A DNA stretch of 64,000 bases from Asterias rubens (lineage: Eukaryota > Echinodermata > Asteroidea > Forcipulatida > Asteriidae): contig NC_047064.1 of the NCBI RefSeq assembly GCF_902459465.1, positions 1,390,762-1,454,761 on the forward strand, given 5' to 3'. Within the stretch, counting starts at the first letter, position 1; each line of letters opens with the position of its first letter. Position numbers and translations under genes: made by a program. The notes beneath the pieces were generated by a model. That model saw only the letters and a program-made list of their open reading frames with translations. It had not been told where the DNA came from and searched no databases. Below, piece by piece: positions 11,001-23,700 of the stretch.

Positions 11001-11919
11001 CGGCAAGCTCGGCTTAAAATAGAACTTGGGGGGGGGGGGGGGGGGGGGGGTGGTGGGTGGATAATACTTCCCTAAAAATAAAATTACAAATGTTTTAAGT
11101 TCTTTACAACTCACAGACTTAATGATGACGGGTTTAAACCCTTTTAAAGTTATGGAAAAGTTATGTATCACCCCTCTAGCCAAATAGCAATAAATAGCTA
11201 CGATTGTCTAGAGACGTAGAATGATTTCTTCAGTTCAGATTTTTGTTGAATCATGGAGGTAGAATTGTTGAATCATAATTCATATTCATCCATATATTTT
11301 AAAATAATAATCAAATTCAAATGAACCTTTCTTTCATGACTGTTATTCAACAAATAAGTACCACAAGTTACAACCATTTGCCTTCAAAATAATGTATGAC
11401 TTACCCTTATGTAACATTTCTTCCAGAATGATCTGCGATAATGTTCCCGTTTTCTGAGATGTCAATATATGCTGTTCTGCTGTTTTTTGCCATCCCAGTG
11501 TCGTGAACAAGTAAACATAGTAGGGCGCCCTCTTCTGACAAAATTATTTGGCGAGCGGAGCGGTCGCATGAAGTGGGCGTGTCCACAGTTTTGTTTTTAT
11601 AGAATAACTTCTTTTTACCAAAAGCACTTTCTTTAAAATTTTCAATTGGAGATAATTCGGGCCATTTTTGTTATCACTTTCTGGCAATCAAATCTAGGAT
11701 GACGGTACCTAATAATTCTTGTTGCAGGTTTTTGCTGAGGTTTTGTAGTTTCCGACTGAATTTTGACAGGTGCTGCTGCTTCATAACATACAAAATTTAA
11801 TATTCTCACAAAATGCATGGAAGATTAAAATTTTTTTGAACATGTCTGCTGAAAGTGATTTTATGTCGGTTAGGATTAGCATTTAGCATTATTGGCATGG
11901 TAATGTGGCAAATAACATT

Positions 11920-12153
11920 CCTTTGATCTTTCTCAGCTCCCAGTGACCATATTTACAGCCTAGGGCTGACGTGACGCTCCAATATCAACCTCTATCCTCG
12001 CAGGTAACTATTTTTCCCCTCGGAGGAGAGAAGCAATTGTAGTAAAGCTTCTTGCTTAATAATACAAAGTGTCGTGGCCAGGATTCGAACCCACACCCCA
12101 ATGACTTAACCCAGAACTTAAACTTGATGCTCTTAACCACTCGACCATGACAC
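11920..12153 (-). mobile_element. tRNA-derived SINE, minus strand
   Basis: On the minus strand, 12153-12069 reads GTGTCATGGTCGAGTGGTTA and later GGGTTCGAATCCTGGCCACG, a class II tRNA-like head with A and B boxes. A body with CAATTGCTTCTCTCCTCCGA follows towards 11920. The end of the body is uncertain. Confidence 0.7.
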
Positions 12154-12575
12154 TACACAAGCAGGGTGAAACAATGTGGCTCGTTTGCATTGTCCAACAA
12201 ATTCTTCCACAACAAAAGACTACTTTGCTTTTAACAAAATCATGACCATAAAGCCTAATTCTGTTATCAATATTTTTTACCTTTAATACTTAATACATAT
12301 TTCTAGTACCTTTACAATCACATAAACATAAAATATATACCACATTTAAAAAAATTCCAATTAATTTTGAAGAAGTTTCAAAACCTGAAACCTTACACAT
12401 AGTTTACTGTCCCTTTTCATTTACCTGGAATGTCTCAAATCATCTACTCATCAAATGAACAAATGCAGAAAATTTATTTTAAATGTATGATTTAAATTAA
12501 TGATTTTCACTCAAGTAGCACTTCAGGAGACAATAAATAAACCAAAAATATTGAAGACGTCTATCTTGTGATTCT

Positions 12576-12780
12576 ATTTTTAAAGTATTTGGGTACTTTT
12601 TGTAACACAAAACACAAAGTCCACAGATTTACATTAAACTTACACCGTTTGAAGATAATGATAGTATAAAGCGTACCTTAAAATATTAGTTGCCGAGGTG
12701 CTGTTGTTTTTGAGAAATGAGTAAAACAATGTCATGAAAATACGTTTTTGCATGCGAAAATAATTTTCGTCTCATAATCT
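12576..12780. repeat. dispersed repeat shared with 58343-58530
   Basis: Both places share GGGTACTTTTTGTA, CACAGATTTACATTAAA, CGGTTTGAAGATAATG and GTTTTTGAGAAA. The ends are not clear. It is downstream of ATP6V1F. Confidence 0.75.
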
Positions 12781-12983
12781 TTGAGATTCCAAATTCTTCA
12801 TAAGCTTCCAATTGACTTAAAGATTTTCCAATAGAAGTGCACTTTGCAAAATGAAAGTGGCCTTGCCCTTCGAACATTTTCAAAGACAGATATTGAGTTG
12901 GTATTACTTTTTAGAATGATATTACTCCATTTGTTAAATTGTGTCAGTCTCCAGACCAAGAGTTATTGCAATCTAATGTTACT

Positions 12984-15900
12984 TCATCTGAAGTCCTCCG
13001 CACTGAACATTCCCTGCAAAGAGAGAAAGAAACAAACATACTAACTTAACTGATGTGGTCGCCTTCCCATGTGGTCATCTTATTTATTTAGCTCAGTCTC
13101 AAACCTCGTGATCTCATCATTTGGGATAGATTCTGCTGGGGTCAAAAACGAGGCAGAGGGGCCCTAAAAATACGTGTCATTTATACCACTCATCATTTTG
13201 GTTGGTAAGCGGGTTTGCAACATCTAGTTCCCCTCTGGTATGTTTGACAAAAATCGTTGCCATACTTAGCCTCAAAACTTAATCTATCGTCTACAGTAGT
13301 GTTATAAGACATTTCATTGGGGTGGGGGAGGGAGGGGGGAGGGAGGGGGGAAAGCAGGGGCAAAGACATAATTCGGGAAGGCACAGGGGCCTATTTAATG
13401 ATCAAACCATTCAGTTTTGCATTTTTCTAATCACATTTGGGGGCCAAGAAAGTTGGGGGGGGGGGGGCAAAACAGGGGTACCAAAACTACCAGCGATTGC
13501 AGTTTGGGTGAAGGGGGTCTGAAGCTGCGGAACGTCTACCAACCTTAGCTCTTCTTAGTATGGAGTCTTTACTTGGATCATAGGGGCTGTCCTTCGAAGG
13601 GATTTCCAAAACAGCGGGAACCGGTTCCGTGTGAGCATCTAGAAGATGTCTTATAAGCTCTGCATAGTTCTGATTAATGAGAATAATCGCAATGTCTGAT
13701 CGGGTGGAAAAACTCTTGAAGCTTTCTTCGATGTCATGGACGCTTGTATCTATTGGATGAACGAACAGGATTAAAAGCATTTAATTTTAAATAAACAAAC
13801 AGCCGTGCAAGAAAAGGTCGTGCAACAACAACAATAACACTTTTGAATGTAAAAAGGCTATGAAAAGCCACCTCCCTCCATTGCTACAAGGGCTAATTGG
13901 CCCCAAATTATTATTAAAATAAAAAATATGAAAACTAATAATTTTACAAAAGACAAGACATTTTCATTGTTACTTATTTGAATTTAGTCAAATTATCTGA
14001 TTCCAAGAGGAACTCTTTCTTTCCTTTTTTAATTTAAAAAAAAGTGAATATTTTTTATTTATTTTATGTTTTGCAGCACTAAAAAATGTAAATGTAAACA
14101 ATACAATACAATTTTTCTAATCTAAAAGGAAAACTTAAAATAAATTAATTTGCCTACCTTTTTCAACAACCATAAAGTTAGGTTGTCTCTTGTTGTTCAA
14201 TTCACCAATTCCTCCAAGTAAAAATCCTGTGCATGTATCCTGAGATCGGAAAACAAAAATTGTATATCAACCTTGCAGCACTGATGAAAAAAGGCTGTGT
14301 CTGACTCACACTTCCTTTAATTTGATAAACTACCATATATCTCTGATGTGATCTATGTGCACATCAGGGATGCCAGTGACTCTTTCCCTCAGAGCCTGAA
14401 CAAAAATTGCCCCCCCCCCCCACCGCTCAGAAGCAAAAACATAACAGCGATTTTTTTAATATTAAACATAAAGGAAAAGCCAATTCTGAAAACTGGCATC
14501 CCTGGTACATTCTGTCAGGCCTTGAACTTTGAACTTTGCTCTTAAAGGGGTACTACAACTCTCATATGGTGAAGGGGTACTTCTATAAGGAAAATGTAAG
14601 TTTGTTTTGGAACCCTGCAATGGCAACACAGCAACTGTTGTGGGTTGTGGGTTTATTTCAAGGCCTGCTCTGTTAGACCAAGTAACTGGGGCACTGTGCA
14701 CCCAGACAAACGTTTGTGTCTCCACTGTGTTTCGGTACTTTGCTATTCTGTTAGACCAAGTAACTGTGGGGCGCTGTGCACCTTTATAGCGCCCCAAACA
14801 AACTTTCGTGTCTCCACCGTGTTTGGGTGCTTTGCTATTCTGTTAGACCAAGTAACTGTGGGGCACTGTGCACCTTTATAGCGCCCCAGACAAATTTTCG
14901 TGTCTCCACCATGTTTCGGTGCTTTGCTATCTATGATATAAAATTTTCAACCATGTGCCAAAATGACCATTTACATTTAAATAAACAGTTGTTGATGTAG
15001 TTGCGATAACATAACCCTCTTTCCGACTGCCAAATTCGAATGTAATGGGCGAAATGGTCAAACATGTACAATTTCGACAGCTAGTCAACAGATTTGCTCC
15101 ATTTTTACCCCTTTCGAAAATTATGGCACAAATTGTATGAACACGAACTTAATCCTCAATGTCTAATGAATAACACTCAAAACACCATTGAGAAAATATT
15201 TTGAAAAAAAAGGCAAAAACTTACCAGATCCCGGAGCACAGTCACAAATGTCCCAGGTTGATATGTCGCATCGCACGTGTTTTGACTTCTCAATATTATG
15301 CTTAACGCTTTATTTTTTTGGTCACCAAGTGCTGAACCGCGGGTACCAGCCTATTGGATTGAAGAACTGCTGAGCTGCGGCCGAGGTAGACTAAACCATT
15401 CTGTGAAAGAGGTGTTCATGCAAGCTATATGCGTGAACAGCGGGTATTGTAATCGGACAGCGCCCACGCACTGCCACACTGCCTTGTAACACCCCTTTAC
15501 AAAATAGTTCAGTCTGACTCGGCCGCGTCTCGGCAGTTTGTCGATCTAGTAGCCTGTTGCCCGCGTGAATACTAGCGCTTGGTGACCAAAAATATAAAGC
15601 GTTATAAAAAGAGCATATTAAGAAGTCAAAAAACGTGCGATGAGGCAGAAAAACAACAGTGAGTACCGAGCAGAAAATTGCATTTTTTTAAGATGTTTTG
15701 TCATTTCACCCAACAATTGAGTGTGTGGGGAAAGTTTTGGTTGTGTAGGTCAAAGGAAACTTCAGTTATTGGTGGCTAACGGTCTTCTATCAACGCCGAT
15801 TTTAAAAACATATAGCGTTAGCCAAAAATTAGACCCCTGTATAAGGCTCACGGGGGAGCCTTATAGTTTCTAGAAGTACTGTTCCCCCACATGTCAAATC

Positions 15901-16331
15901 ACTGCGTGTTTATTTTATAAATATAGAGTGGATTTACTTTCCATATCATCATGGTGACACCACCTTTTTCACCACCTTTTCACTCAAGAAATCAAGAAAA
16001 AAATTAGATACTATATTTTATCACATCGAATGAAAAAGTGGTGGCGCCATACGGAAACTTTTCCCACCACAGTCCAGATGCACAGGTCACAACATTAACA
16101 GAGTCCAGCGGCCACCGGCTCAATCACCCCCGAGAATATCCACTCACCACCGGCAGCCCTCTCGCTCCATCCAACGCCCTGCCCCCGTAGTAGAGTGGTG
16201 AGACGGGTCGGATCGGAGTGAAAACAGAAGAACTGTCTAAACGCGATCATTTTCAATCAATTCAACAACACAATTGTTCTTACCTCGTCACCTATAACAG
16301 CAATGAGCTTTCCTTTACTGCTATGAGCCAT
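12984..16331 (-). CDS. ATP6V1F: V-type proton ATPase subunit F, 4 exons, 121 aa
   Basis: Exons (minus strand): 16331-16284, 14239-14158, 13749-13544, 13013-12984; 48+82+206+30 nt = 122 codons with stop. The product starts [16 protein letters not shown], continues [15 protein letters not shown] and QPNFMVVEK, then [27 protein letters not shown] and DSILRRAK, and ends GMFSAEDFR. Each block matches the animal V-ATPase F subunit (119 aa in human). Subunit F is part of the central rotor stalk of V1 and couples ATP hydrolysis to proton pumping into lysosomes, endosomes and secretory vesicles. The last exon is only 30 nt; its identity rests on the GMFSAEDFR match and a TTTGCAG acceptor. The donor of exon 3 is weak (AAG|GTTGGT), and without splicing the frame would run on into an unrelated tail to about 13487. 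Intron 1 (14240-16283) holds a large foldback element. Confidence 0.95.
13320..13352 (+). repeat. G-rich tract with quadruplex potential in ATP6V1F intron 3
   Basis: Several runs of three or more G in a row (GGTGGGGGAGGGAGGGGGGA and onward) fit a G-quadruplex pattern on the plus strand. Confidence 0.7.
14671..14935. repeat. three tandem copies of a 78-92-bp unit in ATP6V1F intron 1
   Basis: TGTTAGACCAAGTAACTG starts at 14671, 14749 and 14841. Each copy continues with GGGGC(A/G)CTGTGCACC and ends with CGTGTCTCCAC and TTTGCTAT. Open frames here follow from the repeat. Confidence 0.85.
15269..15642. mobile_element. large foldback element in ATP6V1F intron 1
   Basis: The ends are CATCGCACG and CGTGCGATG. 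Inverted arms of about 150 bp pair over TTTTGACTTCT, AACGCTTTAT, TTTTGGTCACCAAG and further inward through GCGGCCGAG and AGACT(A/G)AAC. The loop of about 70 bp lies near 15420-15490. There is no transposase frame, so this looks like a non-autonomous foldback or MITE-type element. Confidence 0.85.
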
Positions 16332-16879
16332 TCTGATGAAATTATGCAGCTCTAAAATAAATTTATCAGGCAATTTGTAGAGAAAGTTTTCGGTCCTTTC
16401 TGACTCAATAGGCAGAAAGACTCTTTTCTGTATAGCATATCATGTGATTTGGTTGTGGACGAAAACAAAATATGGGGGTAAAGTTTAAATAGTTATACAG
16501 CTGATGTACTTCTTGGGTTATAATACGAACTTTATTCAAATTACAATTTACCCAATTGATATAAAGTACGCTATTTATTTGAGAAAAAAAAATAAGGATC
16601 ATTTGTTTTTATTTCAAGGAAGATAGTTTACAAGTAAAGAACTCCCCCCCCGTAAAAAATGGACTTTTCTGATAAAATGTAACAATCTGGTACCCTACTT
16701 GGTTCAACACCAGGCTGAAGTGAGCACCATGTTTGGGCCCAACACCAAATCGGGCCCAGCACCGAAATTATCCTCAGCACCGAAATAATAAAATTCCGCA
16801 AACGACCGTCATTACAAGTCGAAACCATCAGGGATGCATTATCAACACAAAGACGGTTCTTGCTACATGTATAGGTGTA

Positions 16880-19800
16880 CCAGGGGTTGTGTCACCTTTA
16901 AATTATGAAATTGCGAAATTTTTCTTCGGATATCTGTTTGATAAATCCCTGACAATATCCTCTGGGCGGAAAAATAATCTCAGATTACTTATTAGCTCAG
17001 CCCAACTAATTAAAGATTGACTCTAATTAGAAGCGTTTATAGCCAAACAAAGTACTAAGTGCGGGTGACGAACATAACTTTGACGAAATTTGTGTTACCT
17101 TTAAAGTATGAAATTTTAATATTTTCTTTCATAGATATGTTTGTTATAACCCTGACCATATCTCCTTGGCGGAAAAATAATCTCAGATTACTAATTAGCT
17201 CAGCCCAACTAATTAAACATTGTCTCAAATTAGCGCGTTATAGCCAAATTAGGTACAAAGTGCGGGTAACATACCTAACTTTGACGAAATGTGTGTCACC
17301 TTTAATTTATGATATTTTAAGTTTTTTCTTTCATAGATATGTTTTCTACATCCCTGACCATATCTCTTAGTCGGAAAAATAATCTCAGATCACTAATTAG
17401 CTCAGCCCAACTAATTAAACATTGTCTCAAATTAGCATGTGTATAGCCACTTAATGTACGTACAACGTGCGGGTAACATACCTAACTTTGACGAAGTTTG
17501 TGTCACCTTTAATTTATGAAATTTTATTATTTTCTTTCATACATATCTTTAATACATCCCTGACCACATCTCCTAGGCGGAAAAATAATCTCAGATCACT
17601 AATTAGCTCAGCCCAACTAATTAAACATTGTCTCAAATTAGCGCGTGTATATAGCCTATAATGTACAAAGTTCGGGTACATACCTAACTTTGACGAAATT
17701 TGTGTCACCTTTAATTTATGAAATTTTAATATTTTCTTTTATACATATCTTTAATACATCCCTGACCACATCTCCTAGGCGGAAAAATAATCTCAGATCA
17801 CTAATTAGCTCAGCCCAACTAATTAAAGATTGTCTTAAATTAGCGCTTGTATAAAGCCACATAGTGTATACAAAGTGCGTGTATAGACATACCTAACTTT
17901 GACGAAATTTGTGTCACCTTTAATTTATGAAATTTTAATATTTTTTTTCATAGATGTGTTTGTTACATCCCTGACCATATCTCCTAGGCGGAAAAATAAT
18001 CTCAGATCACTAATCAGCTCAGCCCAACTAATTAAACATTGTCTCAAATTAGCGTGTGTATAATAGCCACATAGTGTATACAAAGTGCGTGTATAGACAT
18101 ACCTAACTTTAACGAAATTTGTGTCACCTTTAATTTATGAAATTTTGATATTTTCTTTCATAGATATGTTTGTTATATCCCTGACCATATCTCCTGGGCG
18201 GAAAAATAATCTCAGATCACTAATTAGCTCAGCCCAACTAATTAAACATTGTCTCAAATTAGCGCGTGTATAAAGCCTATAATGTACAAAGTTCGGGTAC
18301 ATACCTAACTTTGACGAAATTTGTGTCACCTTTAATTTATGAAATTTTAATATTTTCTTTTATACATATCTATAATACATCCCTGACCACATCTCCTAGG
18401 CGGAAAAATAATCTCAGATCACTAATTAGCTCAGCCCAACTAATTAAAGATTGTCTCAAATTAGCGCTTGTATAAAGCCACATAGTGTATACAAAGTGCG
18501 TGTATAGACATACCTAACTTTGACGAAATTTGTGTCACCTTTAATTTATGAAATTTTAATATTTTCTTTCATAGATATGTTTGTTACATCCCTGACCACA
18601 TCTCCTCGGCGGAAAAATAATTTCATATTACTAATTAGCTCAGCCCAACTAATTAAAGATTGTCTCAAATTAGCGCTTGTATATAGCCACATGGTGTATA
18701 CAGAGTGCGTGTATAATAGACATACCTAACTTTAACGAAATTTGTGTCACTTTTAATTTATGAAATTTTGATATTTTCTTTCATAGATATGTTTGTTACA
18801 TCCCTGACCATATCTCCTAGGCGGAAAAATAATCTCAGATTACTAATTAGCTCAGCCCAACTAATTAAAGATTGTCTCAAATTAGCGCTTGTATATAGCC
18901 ACATGGTGTATACAAAGTGCGTGTATAGACATACCTAACTTTAACGAAATTTGTGTCACCTTTAATTTATGAAATTTTGATATTTTCTTTCATAGATATG
19001 TTTGTTACATCCCTGACCATATCTCCTAGGCGGAAAAATAATCTCAGATCACTAATTAGCTCAGCCCAACTAATTAAACATTGTCTCAAATTAGCGCGTG
19101 TATATAGCCTATAATGTACAAAGTGCGTGTATAAACATACCTAACTTTAACGAAATTTGTGTCACCTTTAATTTATGAAATTTTGATATTTCTTTCATAG
19201 ATATGTTTGTTACATCCCTGACAACATCTCCTAGGCGGAAAAATAATCTCAGATCACTAATTAGCTCAGCCCAACTAATTAAAGATTGTCTCAAATAAGC
19301 GCATGTATAGCCTATAATGTACAAAGTGCGTGTATAAACATACCTAACTTTAACGAAATTTGTGTCACTTTTAATTTATGAAATTTTGATATTTTCTTTC
19401 ATAGATATGTTTGTTACATCCCTGACCACGTCTCCTAGGCGGAAAAATAATCTCAGATCACTAATTAGCTCAGCCCAACTAATTAAACATTGTCTCAAAT
19501 TAGCGCGTGTATAATAGCCACATAGTGTATACAAAGTGCGTGTATAGACATACCTAACTTTAACGAAATTTGTGTCACCTTTAATTTATGAAATTTTAAT
19601 ATTTTCTTTCATAGATATGTTTGTTACATCCCTGACCATATCTCCTAGGCGGAAAAATAATTTCAGATTACTAATTAGCTCAGCCCAACTAATTAAAGAT
19701 TGTCTCAAATTAGCGCGTGTATATAGCCTATAATGTACAAAGTGCGTGTATAAACATACCTAACTTTAACGAAATTTGTGTCACTTTTAATTTATGAAAT

Positions 19801-20259
19801 TTTGATATTTTCTTTCATAGATATGTTTGTTACATCCCTGACAACATCTCCTAGGCGGAAAAATAATCTCAGATCACTAACTAGCTCAGCCCAACTAATT
19901 AAACATTGTCTCAAATTAGCGCTTGTATAAAGCCACATGGTGTATACAGAGTGCGTGTATATAGACATACCTAACTTTAACGAAATTTGTGTCACTTTTA
20001 ATTTATGAAATTTTGATATTTTCTTTCATAGATATGTTTGTTACATCCTGACAACATCTCCTAGGCGGAAAAATAATCTCAGATCACTAACTAGCTCAGC
20101 CCAACTAATTAAACATTGTCTCAAATTAGCGCTTGTATAAAGCCACATGGTGTATACAGAGTGCGTGTATATAGACATACCTAACTTTGACGAAATTTGT
20201 GTCACCTTTAATGATATTTTAAGTTTTTTCTTTCATAGATATGTTTTCTACATCCCTAC
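16880..20259. repeat. satellite array, unit about 207 bp, 16 copies before the gap
   Basis: The core CTCAGCCCAACTAATTAAA occurs 16 times between 17005 and 20104, with a mean spacing near 207 bp. Every unit shares GACGAAATTTGTGTCACCTT, a variable AT-rich part, GGCGGAAAAATAATCTCAG and the core. The linker has two main types, AGCCTATAATGTACAAAG and AGCCACATAGTGTATACAAAG, which are intermingled. The first few units are the most diverged. The array lies between the head-to-head genes ATP6V1F and NEMP1 and ends in the assembly gap. Short open frames inside it are by-products of the repeat. Confidence 0.95.
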
Positions 20260-20759
20260 NNNNNNNNNNNNNNNNNNNNNNNNNNNNNNNNNNNNNNNNN
20301 NNNNNNNNNNNNNNNNNNNNNNNNNNNNNNNNNNNNNNNNNNNNNNNNNNNNNNNNNNNNNNNNNNNNNNNNNNNNNNNNNNNNNNNNNNNNNNNNNNNN
20401 NNNNNNNNNNNNNNNNNNNNNNNNNNNNNNNNNNNNNNNNNNNNNNNNNNNNNNNNNNNNNNNNNNNNNNNNNNNNNNNNNNNNNNNNNNNNNNNNNNNN
20501 NNNNNNNNNNNNNNNNNNNNNNNNNNNNNNNNNNNNNNNNNNNNNNNNNNNNNNNNNNNNNNNNNNNNNNNNNNNNNNNNNNNNNNNNNNNNNNNNNNNN
20601 NNNNNNNNNNNNNNNNNNNNNNNNNNNNNNNNNNNNNNNNNNNNNNNNNNNNNNNNNNNNNNNNNNNNNNNNNNNNNNNNNNNNNNNNNNNNNNNNNNNN
20701 NNNNNNNNNNNNNNNNNNNNNNNNNNNNNNNNNNNNNNNNNNNNNNNNNNNNNNNNNNN
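20260..20759. other. assembly gap of exactly 500 N
   Basis: The run is exactly 500 N, which suggests a placeholder of unknown true size. It truncates the satellite array on its left and cuts the NEMP1 gene on its right. Frames spanning it are artefacts. Confidence 0.98.
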
Positions 20760-20760
20760 C

Positions 20761-23700
20761 CACTACTCAACAGGTGTAACTGTTGGGGTTTTAGCATCCC
20801 TACTGGTTCTTGTCTACATACTGAGTCGCTTTATCCCCAGGGTGAGTTCATGACTTGGATCATTTTTAACTTTTCAAAAGTTATTGTTTCTAACCTTTTT
20901 CTATACAAATGTTGAAATCACTTTAAATCCATTTTTACATTGTATGCACGATTTATAAAGGAAAACAAATGAATACAGTTTCCAATTGGATGCCGCAGTA
21001 GAGATGCTCCAACTTTACCAATGGGAGACTGTGAGATGCTCTTGGGGTCATTATTAAAGGAACACGGTGCCTTGGATCGGTCGAGTTGGTCTTTGAAAGG
21101 TGTTTGAAACCGTTTGTTATAAAATGCAGATGGTTAGAAACATATTTTAAAAGTAGAATACAATGATCCACATAAATTTGCCTTTAAATTGAAATGGCTT
21201 TCCTTTTACTTTGCGAACTAACACGGTCGACCATTTATGGGAGTCAAAAAATTTACTCCCATAAATGGCTGACCGTGTTAGTCTACGAGGTAAAAGGAAA
21301 CCACGTAATTTCGAATGATACTTGTATGGATCATTGTATTCTGCTTTTAAAATATCTCTCTAATCTTATGCATTTTATAACAAACGGTTTCAAACACTTT
21401 TCAAAGACCAACTCGACCGATCCAAGGCAACGTGTTCCTTTAATGATGCAATTCTGAGCATGAACATGCTTCCGAGAGCAAAATAGATTTACCTGGTAAG
21501 TTGGCTGCCACCTAGCATTGCCAATTGCCTGACACACCAATGTGCCTTTAGACTTGTGGACAAGTCATTAATGGCCTGCCGCGGTGACATAGTCGAGTTG
21601 TGGCGGTGCTCTCGCGAGATCACTGCTCTCGCTCGAACTGCTGGTTGCCGACTTCTATGGGACCGTAGTGAGAACGCTATCACCGCCACAAGTCTAGTGT
21701 CTATAAGTCTAGGGTGCCTTGTTCTTGTTATATTTCTTTGAACTGTTACAATTCTTTGAACTGGAGTACGGACCCTATCCTTTGTAAAGATCTGGTTGAA
21801 AGTATTTGAACCTGCAGTTTGATTTTCATTTGTTTTTTTCCCACAGAAAACAGGCGCTGTCTCTCTTCTAGTTGGTGGCTGGGCTGTTTGTCTTTATCTT
21901 CTCCACTGGGTCTTTGACAATTTCCTCTCAATGCAGTACAAGAAGTACCTACTAGGTTACTTTGTGATTGCGACCGTCATCAGCTTTGCAGTGTGCTATT
22001 GGTACGGTCCGGTCACCAACAACCGGACAATGTACCTCATACAATTATTCCTTCAGTTGATAGGGTTGTTATGCATCTATAACGGATCGCAGCATGAAGG
22101 GTCGACGATGGTGATTATTGTTGTCATAGTAATGTTAAGATGGATACCATCTTGTGGGAGACCAGTCGGGCTGGTTGCTGCTGCACTTGGGTAAGTACTT
22201 TGTACTCTGTCATGTAGCTCATTCTTGTTTTAAAAGTAGAAATAGGTATTTGAAAATTATGAAAAGTTATTGTAAATAATTATTTGCAAAACCTGGCTTG
22301 TGCTGTGGTGCCCTGCTTAATACCTGGCTGTGAATGTACCCTAATTTTAAATACCCATGGTCAGAATACTACTTTCCTATGTGTGTGGTAATGCAAGGAA
22401 ACTCTGCAAGAAGTAAACTTGAAGTCTTCTTGAATGAATTCATCTTTTAAAAGAAAGGTATCATCGCAAGCACACGTCGACATCTAGAAATTACCAACAA
22501 ATAGTAATTGTACTCAGAGATCCGAGAACCTGTCCTTGCTACTTACATGTAGCTGTTTGACTCAGTACATGTACTTGGGTATCAGAATACTCAGTACTCA
22601 GACATTTTAACTTTGTACTTGAAGGGCCAAGTACTCAGACTTGAGTACTTGTAACTGGCCACCCTGGTATTTGGCAGTACTTGACAGTCACCCTTAAAGT
22701 ACTTGACTACAATACTGCTCTGAATAAAAAAATATCAAAGTCATTTTTTTCGTTTAGCCTCTGAGAAAGACATTGCTAGGGTTGAAAGGTCAGGCCATTA
22801 ATTTTTTTTTGCATTTATACCACAGGTCCTTCTGGTTGGCAAGGAGTTTGCAACAGCTAATTTTCTTTTTTTCCTTTTTGAACAACCTTCACAACTGGGG
22901 TTTGAGTCTCTCAGAAGTCTGCCTGGTATCATTTTGTAGGATTTGGTGTTGTTTGAGGATAATGCTGTGATGAACAGAAAATGCTATTGATATGAAATGA
23001 CAAAAAATTGCTAATTATTGCAAATGTTTTCTTTCAGTAATCTTTATGACATCTGTGAGTTGCTGTATGGGTGTGCATTTGGTAAAAATATAAATGTTCA
23101 CAGATTTGAGATGCTAATATTATCACTCCGGCATGCAACTATCCACCCTTTGAAGCCCCGTTCATACTTCCTGTGAATGCGAACGCGAACCAAACTTTGG
23201 TGGTGTAACAACCTGTACGCGATCCATTTCCAATTGTGACGCAATGAAATTCGCTTCGCACAAAGCATTCGCAGGAAGTATGAACCGTGCTTAAGTCATA
23301 GAAAACAAAGTTTTCTGTTGCGAAGTCAGTGTCCTTCTTTTACAGTAACTTTTCGTGTCAGCATGATTATAAAGTTTTGTGTTTTAGTTTGTTTTCCTTT
23401 TTAGCAGTCTAAGTCATCAATATAAAAAATATGAGAACAATGAATGGTGGAGGTTGTTTTGACTTAAAAGTTGTTTTCCTTTAAATATAAAATGACTTTT
23501 GTAAATCTTGCTTCCTCTGTGGGTTGGTTGTTAATAAGCTGTTGGTACTCTCACCAGTGATTGCTCTATAATATATGCCTTATTATATGTTTTAGTTTGT
23601 GTCCAGTATCGCTTTTCTTGGCTTGCACGTTCTCTTCATAGAGTGACCGGCTTTCACTGGACTTTCTTTGGCTCAATTCTAAAGGCCTGGTCGTGGTTTC

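Noticed and set aside
13487..13543. In-frame extension of ATP6V1F exon 3 as the true C-terminus
   Set aside because: It gives an unrelated tail, whereas splicing to 13013 restores the family C-terminus GMFSAEDFR and the usual length.
16733..19995. Many 60-100-codon frames with similar sequences (TSLTTSPRRKNNLRSLISS type)
   Set aside because: They are repeated translations of the 207-bp satellite.
20147..20915. Long frames around 20.2-20.9 kb on both strands
   Set aside because: They are mostly translated N from the 500-base gap.
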